A stretch of 64,000 bases of DNA, taken from the NCBI RefSeq assembly GCF_003885045.1, contig NZ_RHJS01000002.1, forward strand, positions 62,001 to 126,000, in the 5' to 3' direction. The stretch's first letter is position 1. The number at the start of each line of letters is the position of its first letter. The DNA is from Schaedlerella arabinosiphila. Lineage in GTDB: Bacteria; Bacillota; Clostridia; Lachnospirales; Lachnospiraceae. A program made the translations under genes and the position numbers. Positions 52,204 through 60,826 of the stretch are shown here, piece after piece. The notes under the pieces are model-generated. The model was given only the letters and a program-made list of their open reading frames with translations, made no database searches and was not told where the DNA came from.

Positions 52204-52851
52204 ATGGACAATAGTAATGTAGCATTAATTACGAAGATGGTCTTAGAGGCAATTGAACAGCAGAAGTCTTCGGCGGAAAATGGCTACCTGGTGCCGGTGG
52301 GGGTATCCGCAAGGCATATCCACCTGACCCAGGAGCATGTGGAGGCCCTGTTCGGAGAAGGCTATCAGCTCACGAAGAAAAAAGAGCTGATGGGCGGACA
52401 GTACGCATCCAACGAGACAGTGACCATTGTCGGCTTAAAGCTTCGTGCCATTGAGAATGTCCGGATCTTAGGACCTGTCAGGAGCAAATCCCAGGTGGAG
52501 GTATCCGCTACAGACGCCATCCGTCTCGGTGTGAAGGCGCCCATCCGGGAATCCGGCAATACCGCCGGCTCCGCGGCAGTTGCAGTAGTAGGGCCGAAGG
52601 GCGTGATCTATCTGAACGAGGGATGTATCATTGCGAAGAGACATATCCACATGGCGCCGAAGGATGCCATGGCAGCCGGAGTACATGACGGCGATATTGT
52701 TTCCGTAAAAGCGGACAATGAGCGCGGCACCGTATTCAATCACGTGCAGATCCGTGTAGACGACAGCTTTACGCTGGAGATGCATATTGATACGGACGAG
52801 GCAAACGCGTCGAAAATTGCGACAGGAGACACGGTGAGGATCATATGCTAA
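52204..52851 (+). CDS. pduL: PduL-type phosphate propanoyltransferase
   Basis: A 215-residue PduL phosphotransacylase, unrelated to Pta, converting propionyl-CoA and phosphate to propionyl-phosphate and recycling CoA inside the shell. Zinc-site His38 and His40 (VSARHIHLTQEH) and His147, His149 (RHIHMAPKDAM) are present, and the two PduL beta-barrel repeats are visible (SATDAIRLGVKAPIRESGNT). The N-terminal helix (DNSNVALITKMVLEAIEQQ) is an encapsulation peptide. The chosen ATG follows GAGGAG. It overlaps the EutN gene by 7 bp. Confidence 0.93.
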   Translation: MDNSNVALITKMVLEAIEQQKSSAENGYLVPVGVSARHIHLTQEHVEALFGEGYQLTKKKELMGGQYASNETVTIVGLKLRAIENVRILGPVRSKSQVEVSATDAIRLGVKAPIRESGNTAGSAAVAVVGPKGVIYLNEGCIIAKRHIHMAPKDAMAAGVHDGDIVSVKADNERGTVFNHVQIRVDDSFTLEMHIDTDEANASKIATGDTVRIIC

Positions 52852-53111
52852 TCGGAAAAGTAGTAGGAAGTGTTGTTTCAACACGGAAAAGTGAAAATTT
52901 AGTCGGGAATAAATTCATGATCGTGGATGTCCTGGAGCATATGCAGAATGGTGCAAAGCAGTTGATCGCCATAGACAAGATCGGCGCCGGAGTAGGAGAA
53001 TATGTACTGGTGGCACAGGGCAGCGCGGCCCGGATCGGAAGCGGCATGCCGGACGCCCCCGTGGATGCGGCGATCGTTGGAATTATTGACGATGGAACAG
53101 GACTGGAGTAG
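52845..53111 (+). CDS. pduN: EutN/CcmL-type pentameric vertex protein
   Basis: An 88-residue EutN_CcmL-family protein forming the pentameric vertices that close the polyhedral shell. Characteristic start MLIGKVVGSVVSTRKSENLV, then the sheet IVDVLEHM and the closing VDAAIVGIIDD. Overlaps the pduL stop by 7 bp, so it is translationally coupled. It is the only vertex-type gene in the locus. Confidence 0.93.
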   Translation: MLIGKVVGSVVSTRKSENLVGNKFMIVDVLEHMQNGAKQLIAIDKIGAGVGEYVLVAQGSAARIGSGMPDAPVDAAIVGIIDDGTGLE

Positions 53112-53120
53112 TGAAAGATT

Positions 53121-54464
53121 ATGGATATGAAAGAATTAAGTGTACTCATGCAGCAAAACGGAATCGTCGGCGCAGGCGGCGCGGGCTTTCCCACCTATGC
53201 GAAGCTGAATGAGAATGCGGATACAATTATTCTAAACTGCGCAGAATGTGAACCACTACTGAGATTACATAGACAGTTGCTTGAAAAATATGCCCAGGAG
53301 ATCGTGGATACCTTCCATCTGATCGGGGAGGCAGTGGGCGCCAAAGAGGTCATCATCGGAATCAAGAAAGCATATACCAGGACGATCGAGGCGCTCAATG
53401 CAGTTATCGGCGTTTATCCGGAGGTTCGGTTAGGGCTGCTGGATGAAGTCTATCCTGCCGGTGATGAAGTGGTGCTGATCTACGAGGTGACCGGAAAAGT
53501 CGTAAGGCCGGGCGGGCTTCCCATCGAATGCGGCGTCGCCGTGTTCAACGTGGAGACGGTCTACAATGTATACAGGGCCATGAACCAGCAGACCCCGGTG
53601 ATGGATAAGCTGGTGTCTGTGGTGGCGGAAGTAGAGCATCCAATGACCGTGCGCGTGCCGATTGGTACAAGCATTGAGGAGACGGTGCGCCTTGCCGGAG
53701 GAGTGACCACACCCAACCCGGTGTATTTTATCGGCGGCCCGATGATGGGATTTATCGGAAGCGGTTCCCAGCCGGTGACCAAGACGACCAATGCGGTGCT
53801 GGTGCTGCCGGAATCCCACTATATCATCCAGAGGAAACGGCAGAAGGTTTCTATAGACCTGAAACGGGCGGCGGCATGCTGCTGCCAGTGCAGCATGTGT
53901 ACGGATCTGTGTCCGCGAAACCGTCTGGGCCATCCGATCCAGCCCCACCTGTTCATGCGTGCGGCGACCTGTAAGGATGTGCAGAAGCCGGATATCTTTG
54001 TCAACACGTTTTTCTGCAGTTCCTGCGGATTATGTGAGATGTATTCCTGTTTCCAGGGACTGTCTCCGAGAACGCTGATGGCAGAGTATAAGGCAGGCTT
54101 AAGAAGCCATGGGTTAAAGCCCCCGCAGGTCGTACCCAAGCCGGTAGGGGAAGAGCGGGAATACCGCAAGGTTCCGATGGAACGTCTCATGGCAAGACTG
54201 GATCTGACGAAGTACAACAGGGAAGCACCGCTGGATGAATCGGCGGTACCGGTCCGCAGGGTGAAGATCATGCTCAGCCAGCATATCGGCGCGCCGGCTT
54301 CCCCAATCGTAAAGCAGGGGGATACCGTCACCGCGGGACAGATGATCGCGGAACCGGCCAAGGGCTTAAGCGTGGGTATCCATGCATCCATTGACGGTGT
54401 GATAAAAGAAGTAAGTGAGAAATATGTGATCATTGAGACGCAGGAAGGACGTGCAGGGAAATGA
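53121..54464 (+). CDS. pduS: PduS-like RnfC-family electron-transfer protein
   Basis: A 447-residue RnfC/PduS flavo-iron-sulfur protein. N-terminal GIVGAGGAGFPTYAKL is the NADH/FMN-binding Gly-rich loop. Two [4Fe-4S] sites are in CCQCSMCTDLCPRNRLGHP and FFCSSCGLCEMYSCFQG; a barrel-sandwich domain follows (VKQGDTVTAGQMIAEP). It would pass electrons from NADH to a shell protein or cobalamin-like acceptor. The neighbouring BMC-T gene overlaps its stop and encodes a pore Cys fit for a cluster, supporting electron flow across the shell. Confidence 0.92.
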   Translation: MDMKELSVLMQQNGIVGAGGAGFPTYAKLNENADTIILNCAECEPLLRLHRQLLEKYAQEIVDTFHLIGEAVGAKEVIIGIKKAYTRTIEALNAVIGVYPEVRLGLLDEVYPAGDEVVLIYEVTGKVVRPGGLPIECGVAVFNVETVYNVYRAMNQQTPVMDKLVSVVAEVEHPMTVRVPIGTSIEETVRLAGGVTTPNPVYFIGGPMMGFIGSGSQPVTKTTNAVLVLPESHYIIQRKRQKVSIDLKRAAACCCQCSMCTDLCPRNRLGHPIQPHLFMRAATCKDVQKPDIFVNTFFCSSCGLCEMYSCFQGLSPRTLMAEYKAGLRSHGLKPPQVVPKPVGEEREYRKVPMERLMARLDLTKYNREAPLDESAVPVRRVKIMLSQHIGAPASPIVKQGDTVTAGQMIAEPAKGLSVGIHASIDGVIKEVSEKYVIIETQEGRAGK

Positions 54465-55009
54465 GTAAGGCAATTGGAATGGTAGAATATAAGACTGTTT
54501 CAGCAGGTGTCGTGGCGGCAGACGCCATGGTGAAGACCTCTGAAGTCAGTATCATCGAAGCACAGACCGTATGTCCGGGAAAGTATATCGTCATCATTTC
54601 AGGAGATCTGAGCGCAGTCAATGCAGCCGTGGAAGCGGCAAAAACATTGCATGGAATGCATCTGATCAACAGTTTTGTACTCGGAAACCCGCACGAATCC
54701 ATTTTCCCGGCTATCTACGGGGCAGCCGAGATAGAAGCGGTTTCGGCCCTGGGAATCATGGAGACATACGATGCGACTTCGATCATAGTGGCAGCAGATG
54801 AAGCAGCAAAGACAGCGATTGTGGATCTTGTGGAGCTTCGGATCGCAAGAGGAATGTGCGGAAAATCCTACCTGATGCTGACCGGAGAGGTGGCGGCCGT
54901 AGAGGCAGCCATCGAGCGGGCAAAATCAGTGACTGCAAAGGACGGGATGTTCCTGGATTCCTCCGTGATCGCACATCCGGACGCACAGATCAGGAACGCG
55001 ATACTATAA
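54461..55009 (+). CDS. pduT: Tandem-BMC-domain shell protein (BMC-T, PduT-like)
   Basis: A 182-residue protein with two BMC domains (KAIGMVEYKTVSAGVVAADA, then SALGIMETYDATSIIVAADE) forming a pseudohexameric trimer. Cys38 lies in the pore loop QTVCPGKYIV, the same position as the Cys38 of PduT that holds a [4Fe-4S] cluster on the threefold axis. The second domain also has a Cys (GMCGKSY) one position away in the equivalent loop. It overlaps the pduS stop, suggesting coupled production of an electron relay. Confidence 0.92.
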   Translation: MSKAIGMVEYKTVSAGVVAADAMVKTSEVSIIEAQTVCPGKYIVIISGDLSAVNAAVEAAKTLHGMHLINSFVLGNPHESIFPAIYGAAEIEAVSALGIMETYDATSIIVAADEAAKTAIVDLVELRIARGMCGKSYLMLTGEVAAVEAAIERAKSVTAKDGMFLDSSVIAHPDAQIRNAIL

Positions 55010-55027
55010 AGAGTTTAAACAAAGGAA

Positions 55028-55079
55028 TGCGGGAAAATAACTTCAGTATGCAATATAGGCGATATGTTATTTTCCCGCA
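55028..55079 (+). other. Large hairpin between the shell operon and the DeoR gene
   Basis: Perfect 14-bp arms TGCGGGAAAATAAC / GTTATTTTCCCGCA with a 24-nt loop, followed by TCTTTCGTTTTC. Likely a terminator or attenuator that sets lower expression of the regulator; it could also be an operator. Confidence 0.65.
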
Positions 55080-55124
55080 GTCTTTCGTTTTCATTGGATT
55101 TATAAACAGTTGGGAGGCGGTACG

Positions 55125-55889
55125 ATGCTTGCGATTGAGAGACGGAATGAGATACTGGAAAAGCTACAGGCAGAACGCCGCGTGGTAGTGAGTGAATTGA
55201 GCCAGTTCTACAAGGTATCGGAGGAGACGATACGGCGTGACCTGGAGAAGCTTGTCAATGACGGATATGCGATTAAGAGCTACGGCGGTGCGGTGATCAA
55301 TGAAAACACCAATATTGATCTGCCTTTTAAGGTCCGGAAGAACCATAACGTGATCGGCAAGCAGCGCATCGCCGGACTGTTTAACAAGATGGTGAAGGAC
55401 GGCGACAGCATCATGCTGGACGCCAGCTCCACCGCTGTCTATGTCGTGAAAGCATTGAAGGATAAAAAGAATCTGACGGTGATCACCAATTCCGTGGAGA
55501 TCATCATAGAACTGCTGGATGTGCCGGACTGGAAGATCCTTTCCACCGGAGGCGTGTCCAGGGAAGGGTCATTCGCCCTGGTAGGCCCCCAGACGGATCG
55601 GATGCTGAGGTCGTACCATGTGGACAAGGCAGTGATCTCCTGCAAGGGGATCGACCTGCAGGCAGGGATCACGGATTCCGATGAGCTTCATGCGGACAAC
55701 AAAAGAACCATGCTGGAATCCGCCAGAGAAAAGATCCTGGTGGTGGACGGCAGTAAATTTGGAAAGGTGGCATTCAATACCATTGCCGGGCTGGGTGAGA
55801 TCACATCCGTTGTCACAGACGAAAAGCCCGACGAGCAGTGGCTGCAGGCGATGGAGGCTGCAGGGACAGAATGCATCTATCCGGAGTAA
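55125..55889 (+). CDS. DeoR/GlpR family regulator of the microcompartment locus
   Basis: A 254-residue DeoR-type repressor. HTH: AIERRNEILEKLQAERRVVV, then LSQFYKVSEETIRRDLEKLV; sugar-phosphate sensing domain from about residue 75 (DGDSIMLDASSTAVYVVKAL, LVGPQTDRMLRSYHVDKAVI). In GRM loci such regulators respond to a phosphorylated deoxysugar. Being at the end of the locus with its own hairpin-separated position, it probably represses the operon until fuculose or rhamnulose phosphate accumulates. GGGAGG is 7 bp before this ATG. Confidence 0.88.
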   Translation: MLAIERRNEILEKLQAERRVVVSELSQFYKVSEETIRRDLEKLVNDGYAIKSYGGAVINENTNIDLPFKVRKNHNVIGKQRIAGLFNKMVKDGDSIMLDASSTAVYVVKALKDKKNLTVITNSVEIIIELLDVPDWKILSTGGVSREGSFALVGPQTDRMLRSYHVDKAVISCKGIDLQAGITDSDELHADNKRTMLESAREKILVVDGSKFGKVAFNTIAGLGEITSVVTDEKPDEQWLQAMEAAGTECIYPE

Positions 55890-55915
55890 ATAATGCGACA
55901 GGATGATTCGGTCAA

Positions 55916-57061
55916 ATGAAAAGTTTTGATATAAAGACAAAAATATATTTCGGCGACCAGGCGCTGGACCGGCTCTCGGAAATTCCCTACCAGCGGGTGC
56001 TGGTCATCACGGATCCGTTCATGGCTCAGAGCAGTATGATCAATCTGGTAACCGATCCTCTGAAAAAGGGCCGCAAGGAATTTGAGATTTTCCAGGATGT
56101 GGTTCCGGATCCGCCCATCGAAAAGATTTCCGAAGGCGTGAAAAAAATGCTGGAATACAGGCCCGACGTGATTGTGGCGGTGGGCGGCGGCTCTGCCATT
56201 GACTCCTCCAAGTCTATCCGGGAATTTGCGCTGCGGGTTGACCGCTATGGGGAGGTTGGGCTGATCGCAATCCCAACGACCAGCGGGACGGGCTCGGAAG
56301 TGACTTCCTTTGCGGTGGTTTCAGATCCGAAAGAACAGAGAAAGTATCCGCTGGTATCCCGGGATATGACGCCGGATGAGGCGATTCTGGACGCGGAGCT
56401 GGTGAAAAGCGTGCCGCCTGCGGTGACGGCGGATACGGGGATGGATGTATTTACCCATGCGCTGGAAGCCTGCGTGAGTACGAATCGGAACGATTTTTCC
56501 ACGGCTCTGGCGGAAAAATCCATCGAGATCTGCGGCGTGTTCCTGCTTCGGGCATACTTAGACGGCAGCGATACCCACGCCAGACAGAAGATGCACTCGG
56601 CTTCCTGCCTGGCAGGTCTGGCATTTAACTCCGCATCATTGGGGCTGAACCACGGGATGGCGCACCAACTGGGCGCTACCTTCCATATCCCCCACGGGCG
56701 GGCCAATGCCATGCTGCTTCCGCATATCATTGAGTTTAACAGTGATATCAATAAGCACAGCAAAAGCCAGACGGACTATCTGCCTGCGGTAAAGCGTTAC
56801 TCCACCGTGGCGCAGATTCTGGGCCTGAGCAGCTATAATAAAATCATGACCGTGCGCTCCCTGGTGAACTGGGTGCAGTTCATGATGAAGGAAATGGATA
56901 TCCCGCTGTCCATCTCCCAGATGGAGAAGATATCCAAAGAAGAATATTTTGCCGCCATCGACCGTATGGCAGATGCCGCGCTGGCCGACGGCTGTACCGC
57001 CACAAACCCGCGGGTGCCGAGCAAGGCGGATATTATGAAAATTTATGAAGCATTGTGGTGA
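55916..57061 (+). CDS. pduQ: PduQ-like iron-containing 1-propanol dehydrogenase
   Basis: A 381-residue Fe-type alcohol dehydrogenase. NAD loop AVGGGSAIDSSKSIREFA; Fe ligands in DTGMDVFTHALEACVST and LNHGMAHQLGATFHIPHGRA. It would reduce propionaldehyde to 1-propanol while regenerating NAD+ for PduP. It differs from the leftward alcohol dehydrogenase upstream of the locus. It lies 26 bp after the DeoR stop and is followed by two terminators, closing the transcription unit. No encapsulation helix is evident. Confidence 0.92.
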   Translation: MKSFDIKTKIYFGDQALDRLSEIPYQRVLVITDPFMAQSSMINLVTDPLKKGRKEFEIFQDVVPDPPIEKISEGVKKMLEYRPDVIVAVGGGSAIDSSKSIREFALRVDRYGEVGLIAIPTTSGTGSEVTSFAVVSDPKEQRKYPLVSRDMTPDEAILDAELVKSVPPAVTADTGMDVFTHALEACVSTNRNDFSTALAEKSIEICGVFLLRAYLDGSDTHARQKMHSASCLAGLAFNSASLGLNHGMAHQLGATFHIPHGRANAMLLPHIIEFNSDINKHSKSQTDYLPAVKRYSTVAQILGLSSYNKIMTVRSLVNWVQFMMKEMDIPLSISQMEKISKEEYFAAIDRMADAALADGCTATNPRVPSKADIMKIYEALW

Positions 57062-57066
57062 AGCTT

Positions 57067-57117
57067 AGCTGCAATCGTGTCTGCTTCGTATGTGAGCAGA
57101 TGCGGCTGCAGCTTTTA
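57067..57117 (+). terminator. Terminator of the microcompartment operon
   Basis: Two nested stems, AGCTGCA/TGCAGCT (57067-57073, 57107-57113) and TCTGCT/AGCAGA (57080-57085, 57095-57100), followed by TTTTA. Confidence 0.8.
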
Positions 57118-57204
57118 AAATATGTCCGAAATATTTACATCCCTATGGTGTGAGCAAACTTTTAAATGACTGTGTGGAATTAGAACAGCAAGAATATGGT
57201 ATTG

Positions 57205-57243
57205 AAAGCCGCAGATTTCTGATGAAAGAGGTCTGCGGCTTTT
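57205..57243 (+). terminator. Second terminator before the GntR operon
   Basis: AAAGCCGCAGA / TCTGCGGCTTTT, an 11-bp stem with T-run, in tandem with the previous terminator. Confidence 0.8.
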
Positions 57244-57259
57244 ATTATAGAAAATTCTA

Positions 57260-57288
57260 TTGACATATAAGTGTATATAGTGTATAGT
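57260..57288 (+). promoter_or_regulatory. Promoter of the GntR-ABC operon
   Basis: TTGACA (57260-57265), 17-bp spacer, TATAGT (57283-57288), within direct repeats of GTGTATA(T)AG that are likely operators for the YtrA-type GntR repressor encoded next. Confidence 0.82.
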
Positions 57289-57329
57289 GTGCATATAGAT
57301 GCATCACATTAAAAGAGGAGACAGGACCA

Positions 57330-57704
57330 TTGAAAATATTAATCTCGAACACTTCTGACATCCCATTGTATCAACAGATCAAAGACCAGATTAAGGATGC
57401 TATCCTGAAAGAAGAGTTGGTTGAAAATGATCCGCTTCCCTCGATCCGTGCATTTGCCAATGATTTGAAAGTCAGTGTCCTGACGATAAGACGGGTCTAT
57501 GAAGAACTGGAACAAGAAGGGTTTGTGATAAGCCAGGTTGGTATCGGGACCTTTGTATCTGCAAGTAATATTGAACTGCTCAGAGATTCCAGACGCCGCC
57601 TTGTAGAGCAGAAAATGCAGGATATGATACAGACCGCAAAAGCACTGGATATCACTAAGGAAGAACTGAATGCAATGATGGATATTCTTTATGAGGAGGT
57701 ATGA
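57330..57704 (+). CDS. GntR family repressor, YtrA type
   Basis: A 124-residue short GntR protein with a wHTH (PLYQQIKDQIKDAILKEELV, then LPSIRAFANDLKVSVLTIRRVY and GFVISQVGIGTFV) and only a short C-terminal dimerisation helix, as in YtrA regulators that autorepress an adjacent ABC transporter operon, often released by cell-envelope antibiotics. TTG start with GAGGAG upstream. It overlaps the ribosome-site region of the ATPase gene. Confidence 0.9.
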   Translation: MKILISNTSDIPLYQQIKDQIKDAILKEELVENDPLPSIRAFANDLKVSVLTIRRVYEELEQEGFVISQVGIGTFVSASNIELLRDSRRRLVEQKMQDMIQTAKALDITKEELNAMMDILYEEV

Positions 57705-57708
57705 CTAC

Positions 57709-58554
57709 ATGGCATCAATTTTAGAGGTTTCCGGATTGAGAAAGAGTTACGGCAATTTTGAACTGAACGATATCAGTTTTACAATTCAGGAGGACTGTAT
57801 CACAGGCTTTATAGGTGCAAACGGCGCGGGAAAAAGCACAACCATTTATTCTCTGCTGAATCTGGTCCGCAGAGAGGCAGGAACGATCACATTTCGCGGA
57901 AAAGATATTTCTGCAGACGAAAGACTGTTCAAGGATAAAATCGGTGTTGTTTTTGACAGCAGCAGCTTTTATGATGAGCTGACGATTCAGGAGATGACCT
58001 CATTGATTGCGCCCTCATATTCTGAGTGGAATCAGCGTGCGTATCAAGAGTATTTAGATATGTTTTCTCTGCAGAAGGAACATATCATAGGAATGCTGTC
58101 AAAAGGCATGAAAATGAAATACGCTCTTGCACTTGCTTTGTCGCACAACGCAGAGCTGCTGATTATGGATGAGCCCACAAGCGGACTCGATCCCTTTATG
58201 CGGAAGCAGTTTATCCGCATTTTGAAAACATATATGGAGGCGGGAAGCAGGGCTGTCTTTTATTCCACGCACAACACGACAGATTTAGATCAATCCGCGG
58301 ATATGCTGATCATGATACATGCAGGAACTATTTTGTTTGAAGAGAATAAAGATGCGCTGCTGGAGAAATTCAGAATCGTTAAAGGCGATGTAAAACTGCT
58401 GCCGGATATACAGCCCTTCATGCTGAATTTTGACAAAAGTAATTATGGTTTTACCGGCATTACGGACAAAGCTGAAAAAATCAAAGCAGCATATCCGGAG
58501 GTTTTGATCGAAAGAGCTGCAATAGAGGATATTATGCTTGCATATATAAAGTAG
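57709..58554 (+). CDS. ABC transporter ATP-binding protein
   Basis: A 281-residue ABC ATPase: Walker A GANGAGKSTT (about residues 37-46), signature MLSKGMKMKYALALALSHN (a variant of LSGGQ), Walker B LLIMDEPTSGLDP and His-switch YSTHNTTD. The YtrB/BcrA-like form acts with a separate membrane permease. The chosen ATG has AGGAGG 9 bp upstream, 4 bp after the GntR stop. A 144-bp gap separates the permease gene. Confidence 0.9.
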   Translation: MASILEVSGLRKSYGNFELNDISFTIQEDCITGFIGANGAGKSTTIYSLLNLVRREAGTITFRGKDISADERLFKDKIGVVFDSSSFYDELTIQEMTSLIAPSYSEWNQRAYQEYLDMFSLQKEHIIGMLSKGMKMKYALALALSHNAELLIMDEPTSGLDPFMRKQFIRILKTYMEAGSRAVFYSTHNTTDLDQSADMLIMIHAGTILFEENKDALLEKFRIVKGDVKLLPDIQPFMLNFDKSNYGFTGITDKAEKIKAAYPEVLIERAAIEDIMLAYIK

Positions 58555-58698
58555 CGTAAAGAATCGTATAAGTAAATGACATGGAAACGGCACCTGTCCA
58601 ACCGCACAGCCGGCATATTTTTCACAGACAGGCAATGAAGCAACTGTGCAGGTTGGGCGTGGTATACAACAAGCAGATTCAAAGGAGCGTGAATCAAA

Positions 58699-59340
58699 AT
58701 GATAATGACATTGGTAAAAAAAGACATCATGATTATAAAAGGATATGTTTTGGCAGAAATTGCAATTGCAGTCGGAATCCCTCTGATAATCGCAAACAGG
58801 CAGCCGCAAATGGGCGGAATGACAGGACTTTTGATAGCGACTTTGATTGCCTCACTATCCTTTAACCTGGCGGTTTCGGGAAAGGAAAATCAATATCCAA
58901 AAGCGACTGCTCTACTTTCGTCTACCCCATATATGAGGAATAGGGTGGTTGCGGCAAAATACATCTTATACATTATAATCTATCTGTTCTGCTGTATTGT
59001 GTCGTTCGCTGAAATGAAATTCATTCCGGAACTCAGGGTGGAATCCTTCGTTCAATCCGCGGCGTTTGTTTTTCTCTCCCAGGCGATTGGGATGGGAATT
59101 TTCCTGCCGATACAGTACAAATTTGGTTATGAAAAAACAAGATACTTATGCTCTTTGTTTTATCTGTATCCTTTTGCTGCAAGTGCAATGAAACAGATGC
59201 TGCTGTTTGAAAGCTTCGGGCATTTGCGCCGTTCCAATACAGGGACTTCAGCTATAATATTGTTTGCCGCCGGATTGGCAGTTTGGATCATTTCTTTTGA
59301 AATCTCGAAAAAGATATTTGACGGGAAGGACTTAGTATAA
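58699..59340 (+). CDS. ABC-2 type transporter permease
   Basis: A 213-residue membrane protein with about six hydrophobic segments (YVLAEIAIAVGIPLIIANRQ, then AATLIASLSFNLAVSGKENQ-like, and AGLAVWIISFEISKKIF near the end). It probably pairs with the ATPase encoded just upstream to export or expel a peptide, lipid or antibiotic. Substrate is unknown. The ABC-2 assignment follows from topology and the KENQYPKATALLSSTP motif common in these permeases. Confidence 0.78.
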   Translation: MIMTLVKKDIMIIKGYVLAEIAIAVGIPLIIANRQPQMGGMTGLLIATLIASLSFNLAVSGKENQYPKATALLSSTPYMRNRVVAAKYILYIIIYLFCCIVSFAEMKFIPELRVESFVQSAAFVFLSQAIGMGIFLPIQYKFGYEKTRYLCSLFYLYPFAASAMKQMLLFESFGHLRRSNTGTSAIILFAAGLAVWIISFEISKKIFDGKDLV

Positions 59341-59381
59341 AGTGAACCGTGTGAAACGGCCGGATATCCGGAGGAAAGAGA

Positions 59382-59436
59382 GAATCCCCTTGTATTTTAG
59401 GACTTTGAGAAAGGCATAAAGTACAAGGGATTCCCT
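59382..59436. terminator. Bidirectional terminator
   Basis: GAATCCCCTTGTA / TACAAGGGATTC with one bulge (59382-59394, 59422-59433) and a T-rich right flank, between convergent genes. Confidence 0.7.
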
Positions 59437-59491
59437 TTTCCTTGGGAATCAGGGAAAAAACGGTATGGACCGTCAGTCCCGTGAAAAAACA

Positions 59492-60769
59492 TCACTGCAG
59501 TTCAAACGGAATTTCCGCGATCACTTGGGGCGCATTGTCGGTGCCGGCAGTCTTATCCACGATTTTTACCACAAATTGAGAAGCTTCCGCTGCATTTGCA
59601 GTGATCTCCAAAAGGGGCTGTCCGGTTGTCTCATCGGATGCGTAAGAAATATGCTCCCATTCAACCTTTGCGCCGGCGGAATCAAAAATCTGAGGAACCA
59701 GCGCATGGGTGTCCCGTCCGAAGGGGACAAGGATTGTAAGGTGGAGACAGCTGGGGGTGGCAGCGGCCTTTGTGACGGTGAAGCCCTGGTTCTTTGACGG
59801 ACTGCTCAAGCTTCTGCTGCCGGACGGGTCTGCGGATGTACGAAAGGCCAGCTTCCAGTTTCCGCGTATGGTCTTATGCCCCATCGCCTCATGGTACGCC
59901 CCTTTATAGGTGCCGATATCTTCCAGCCTTGTGCCTCCGACTGCGTTAAAATCCAGTCTGACTTCCAGGGTATCCGCGGAAGTGAGGCCCGCGGAATCCA
60001 TGGAAATGCGTACAAGCTGGACAAAAGAGCCGTCATCGCTTTTCCGAGGCTGCATGAATACAGATGTCACCTCTGTTCCGTTTATGAAGGCCGGAGCAAA
60101 GAAGGGAAGCGGATCTCCCTCTATAAAGTTTAGCGGAGTAAGGAACTCAGAGCTGTTCAATTCTTCGTCTTCTGTCCGTATGGAAAGTGTATAGTACAGG
60201 TCATAGCCGTCAAAGTATACATCGGAAATCATAACCTCTACACCGCTGTCATCGGCAATGGTTCCAGGCTCCGTACTGCTGCCGTTTGCATTGACTCCGG
60301 ATTTTGCGGAACCAGTGTCTGTATCACTGCCAGATTTTGCGGAGCTTCCGTCTGTATCACTTTGCGGAGCTTCTGCTTTTTTCGAATATTTTTCAATCTC
60401 TTCATATGCGGTTTTGTCCTTTGGATCTGTACGGATGTTGGTTTCCTGGATTTTTTTAAAGAGATTTCCTATAATCGGAAGATCCCTTGCAAGTGCCGGC
60501 TGGCTGAAAAGCAGACCGCCGGCACTTATTGTAATCACGGCTGCCGCAGCTGCTGCGGCCCATGCTGCCATCCGCCGCTTTCCCTGCCGTGTATGCGCTG
60601 TGTTTGTTTGTTCTGCACTTATTTGCTCTGTATTTTGCTTCACGGTACGTTCCTTTTGGGGCCTGCGGCTCAAAATCTGCCGATATGCTTCGTTCAGCTT
60701 TTCATCTACCGCATCGGGAATGACCAGCTCCCGGCAAAGCTCCTGTTTCATTTTTTGTTCTAAATTCAT
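59492..60769 (-). CDS. DUF4179 membrane protein, anti-sigma-like
   Basis: A 425-residue single-pass membrane protein. The cytoplasmic N-terminus (about 1-65) is followed by a transmembrane helix (AAWAAAAAAAVITISAGGLL) and an extracellular DUF4179 domain (QPALARDLPIIGNLFKKIQE), then Ser/Gly-rich linkers and immunoglobulin-like strands (VMISDVYFDGYDLYYTLSIR, DTLEVRLDFNAVGG). Paired with an ECF sigma gene 57 bp upstream, it is likely to be the sensor that controls sigma release, as in RsiV-like systems. The stimulus is unknown. Confidence 0.8.
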   Translation of the reverse strand: MNLEQKMKQELCRELVIPDAVDEKLNEAYRQILSRRPQKERTVKQNTEQISAEQTNTAHTRQGKRRMAAWAAAAAAAVITISAGGLLFSQPALARDLPIIGNLFKKIQETNIRTDPKDKTAYEEIEKYSKKAEAPQSDTDGSSAKSGSDTDTGSAKSGVNANGSSTEPGTIADDSGVEVMISDVYFDGYDLYYTLSIRTEDEELNSSEFLTPLNFIEGDPLPFFAPAFINGTEVTSVFMQPRKSDDGSFVQLVRISMDSAGLTSADTLEVRLDFNAVGGTRLEDIGTYKGAYHEAMGHKTIRGNWKLAFRTSADPSGSRSLSSPSKNQGFTVTKAAATPSCLHLTILVPFGRDTHALVPQIFDSAGAKVEWEHISYASDETTGQPLLEITANAAEASQFVVKIVDKTAGTDNAPQVIAEIPFELQ

Positions 60770-60826
60770 TAATTACACCTCCAAATTTTTGTAACCAATT
60801 TGCATAGAAAATGGACTTTCTGCCTG

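Noticed and set aside
57120..57258. Open frame between tandem terminators reading HPYGVSKLLNDCVELEQQEY
   Set aside because: No start codon, overlaps the second terminator and no family recognised; could be a tiny remnant but support is too weak.
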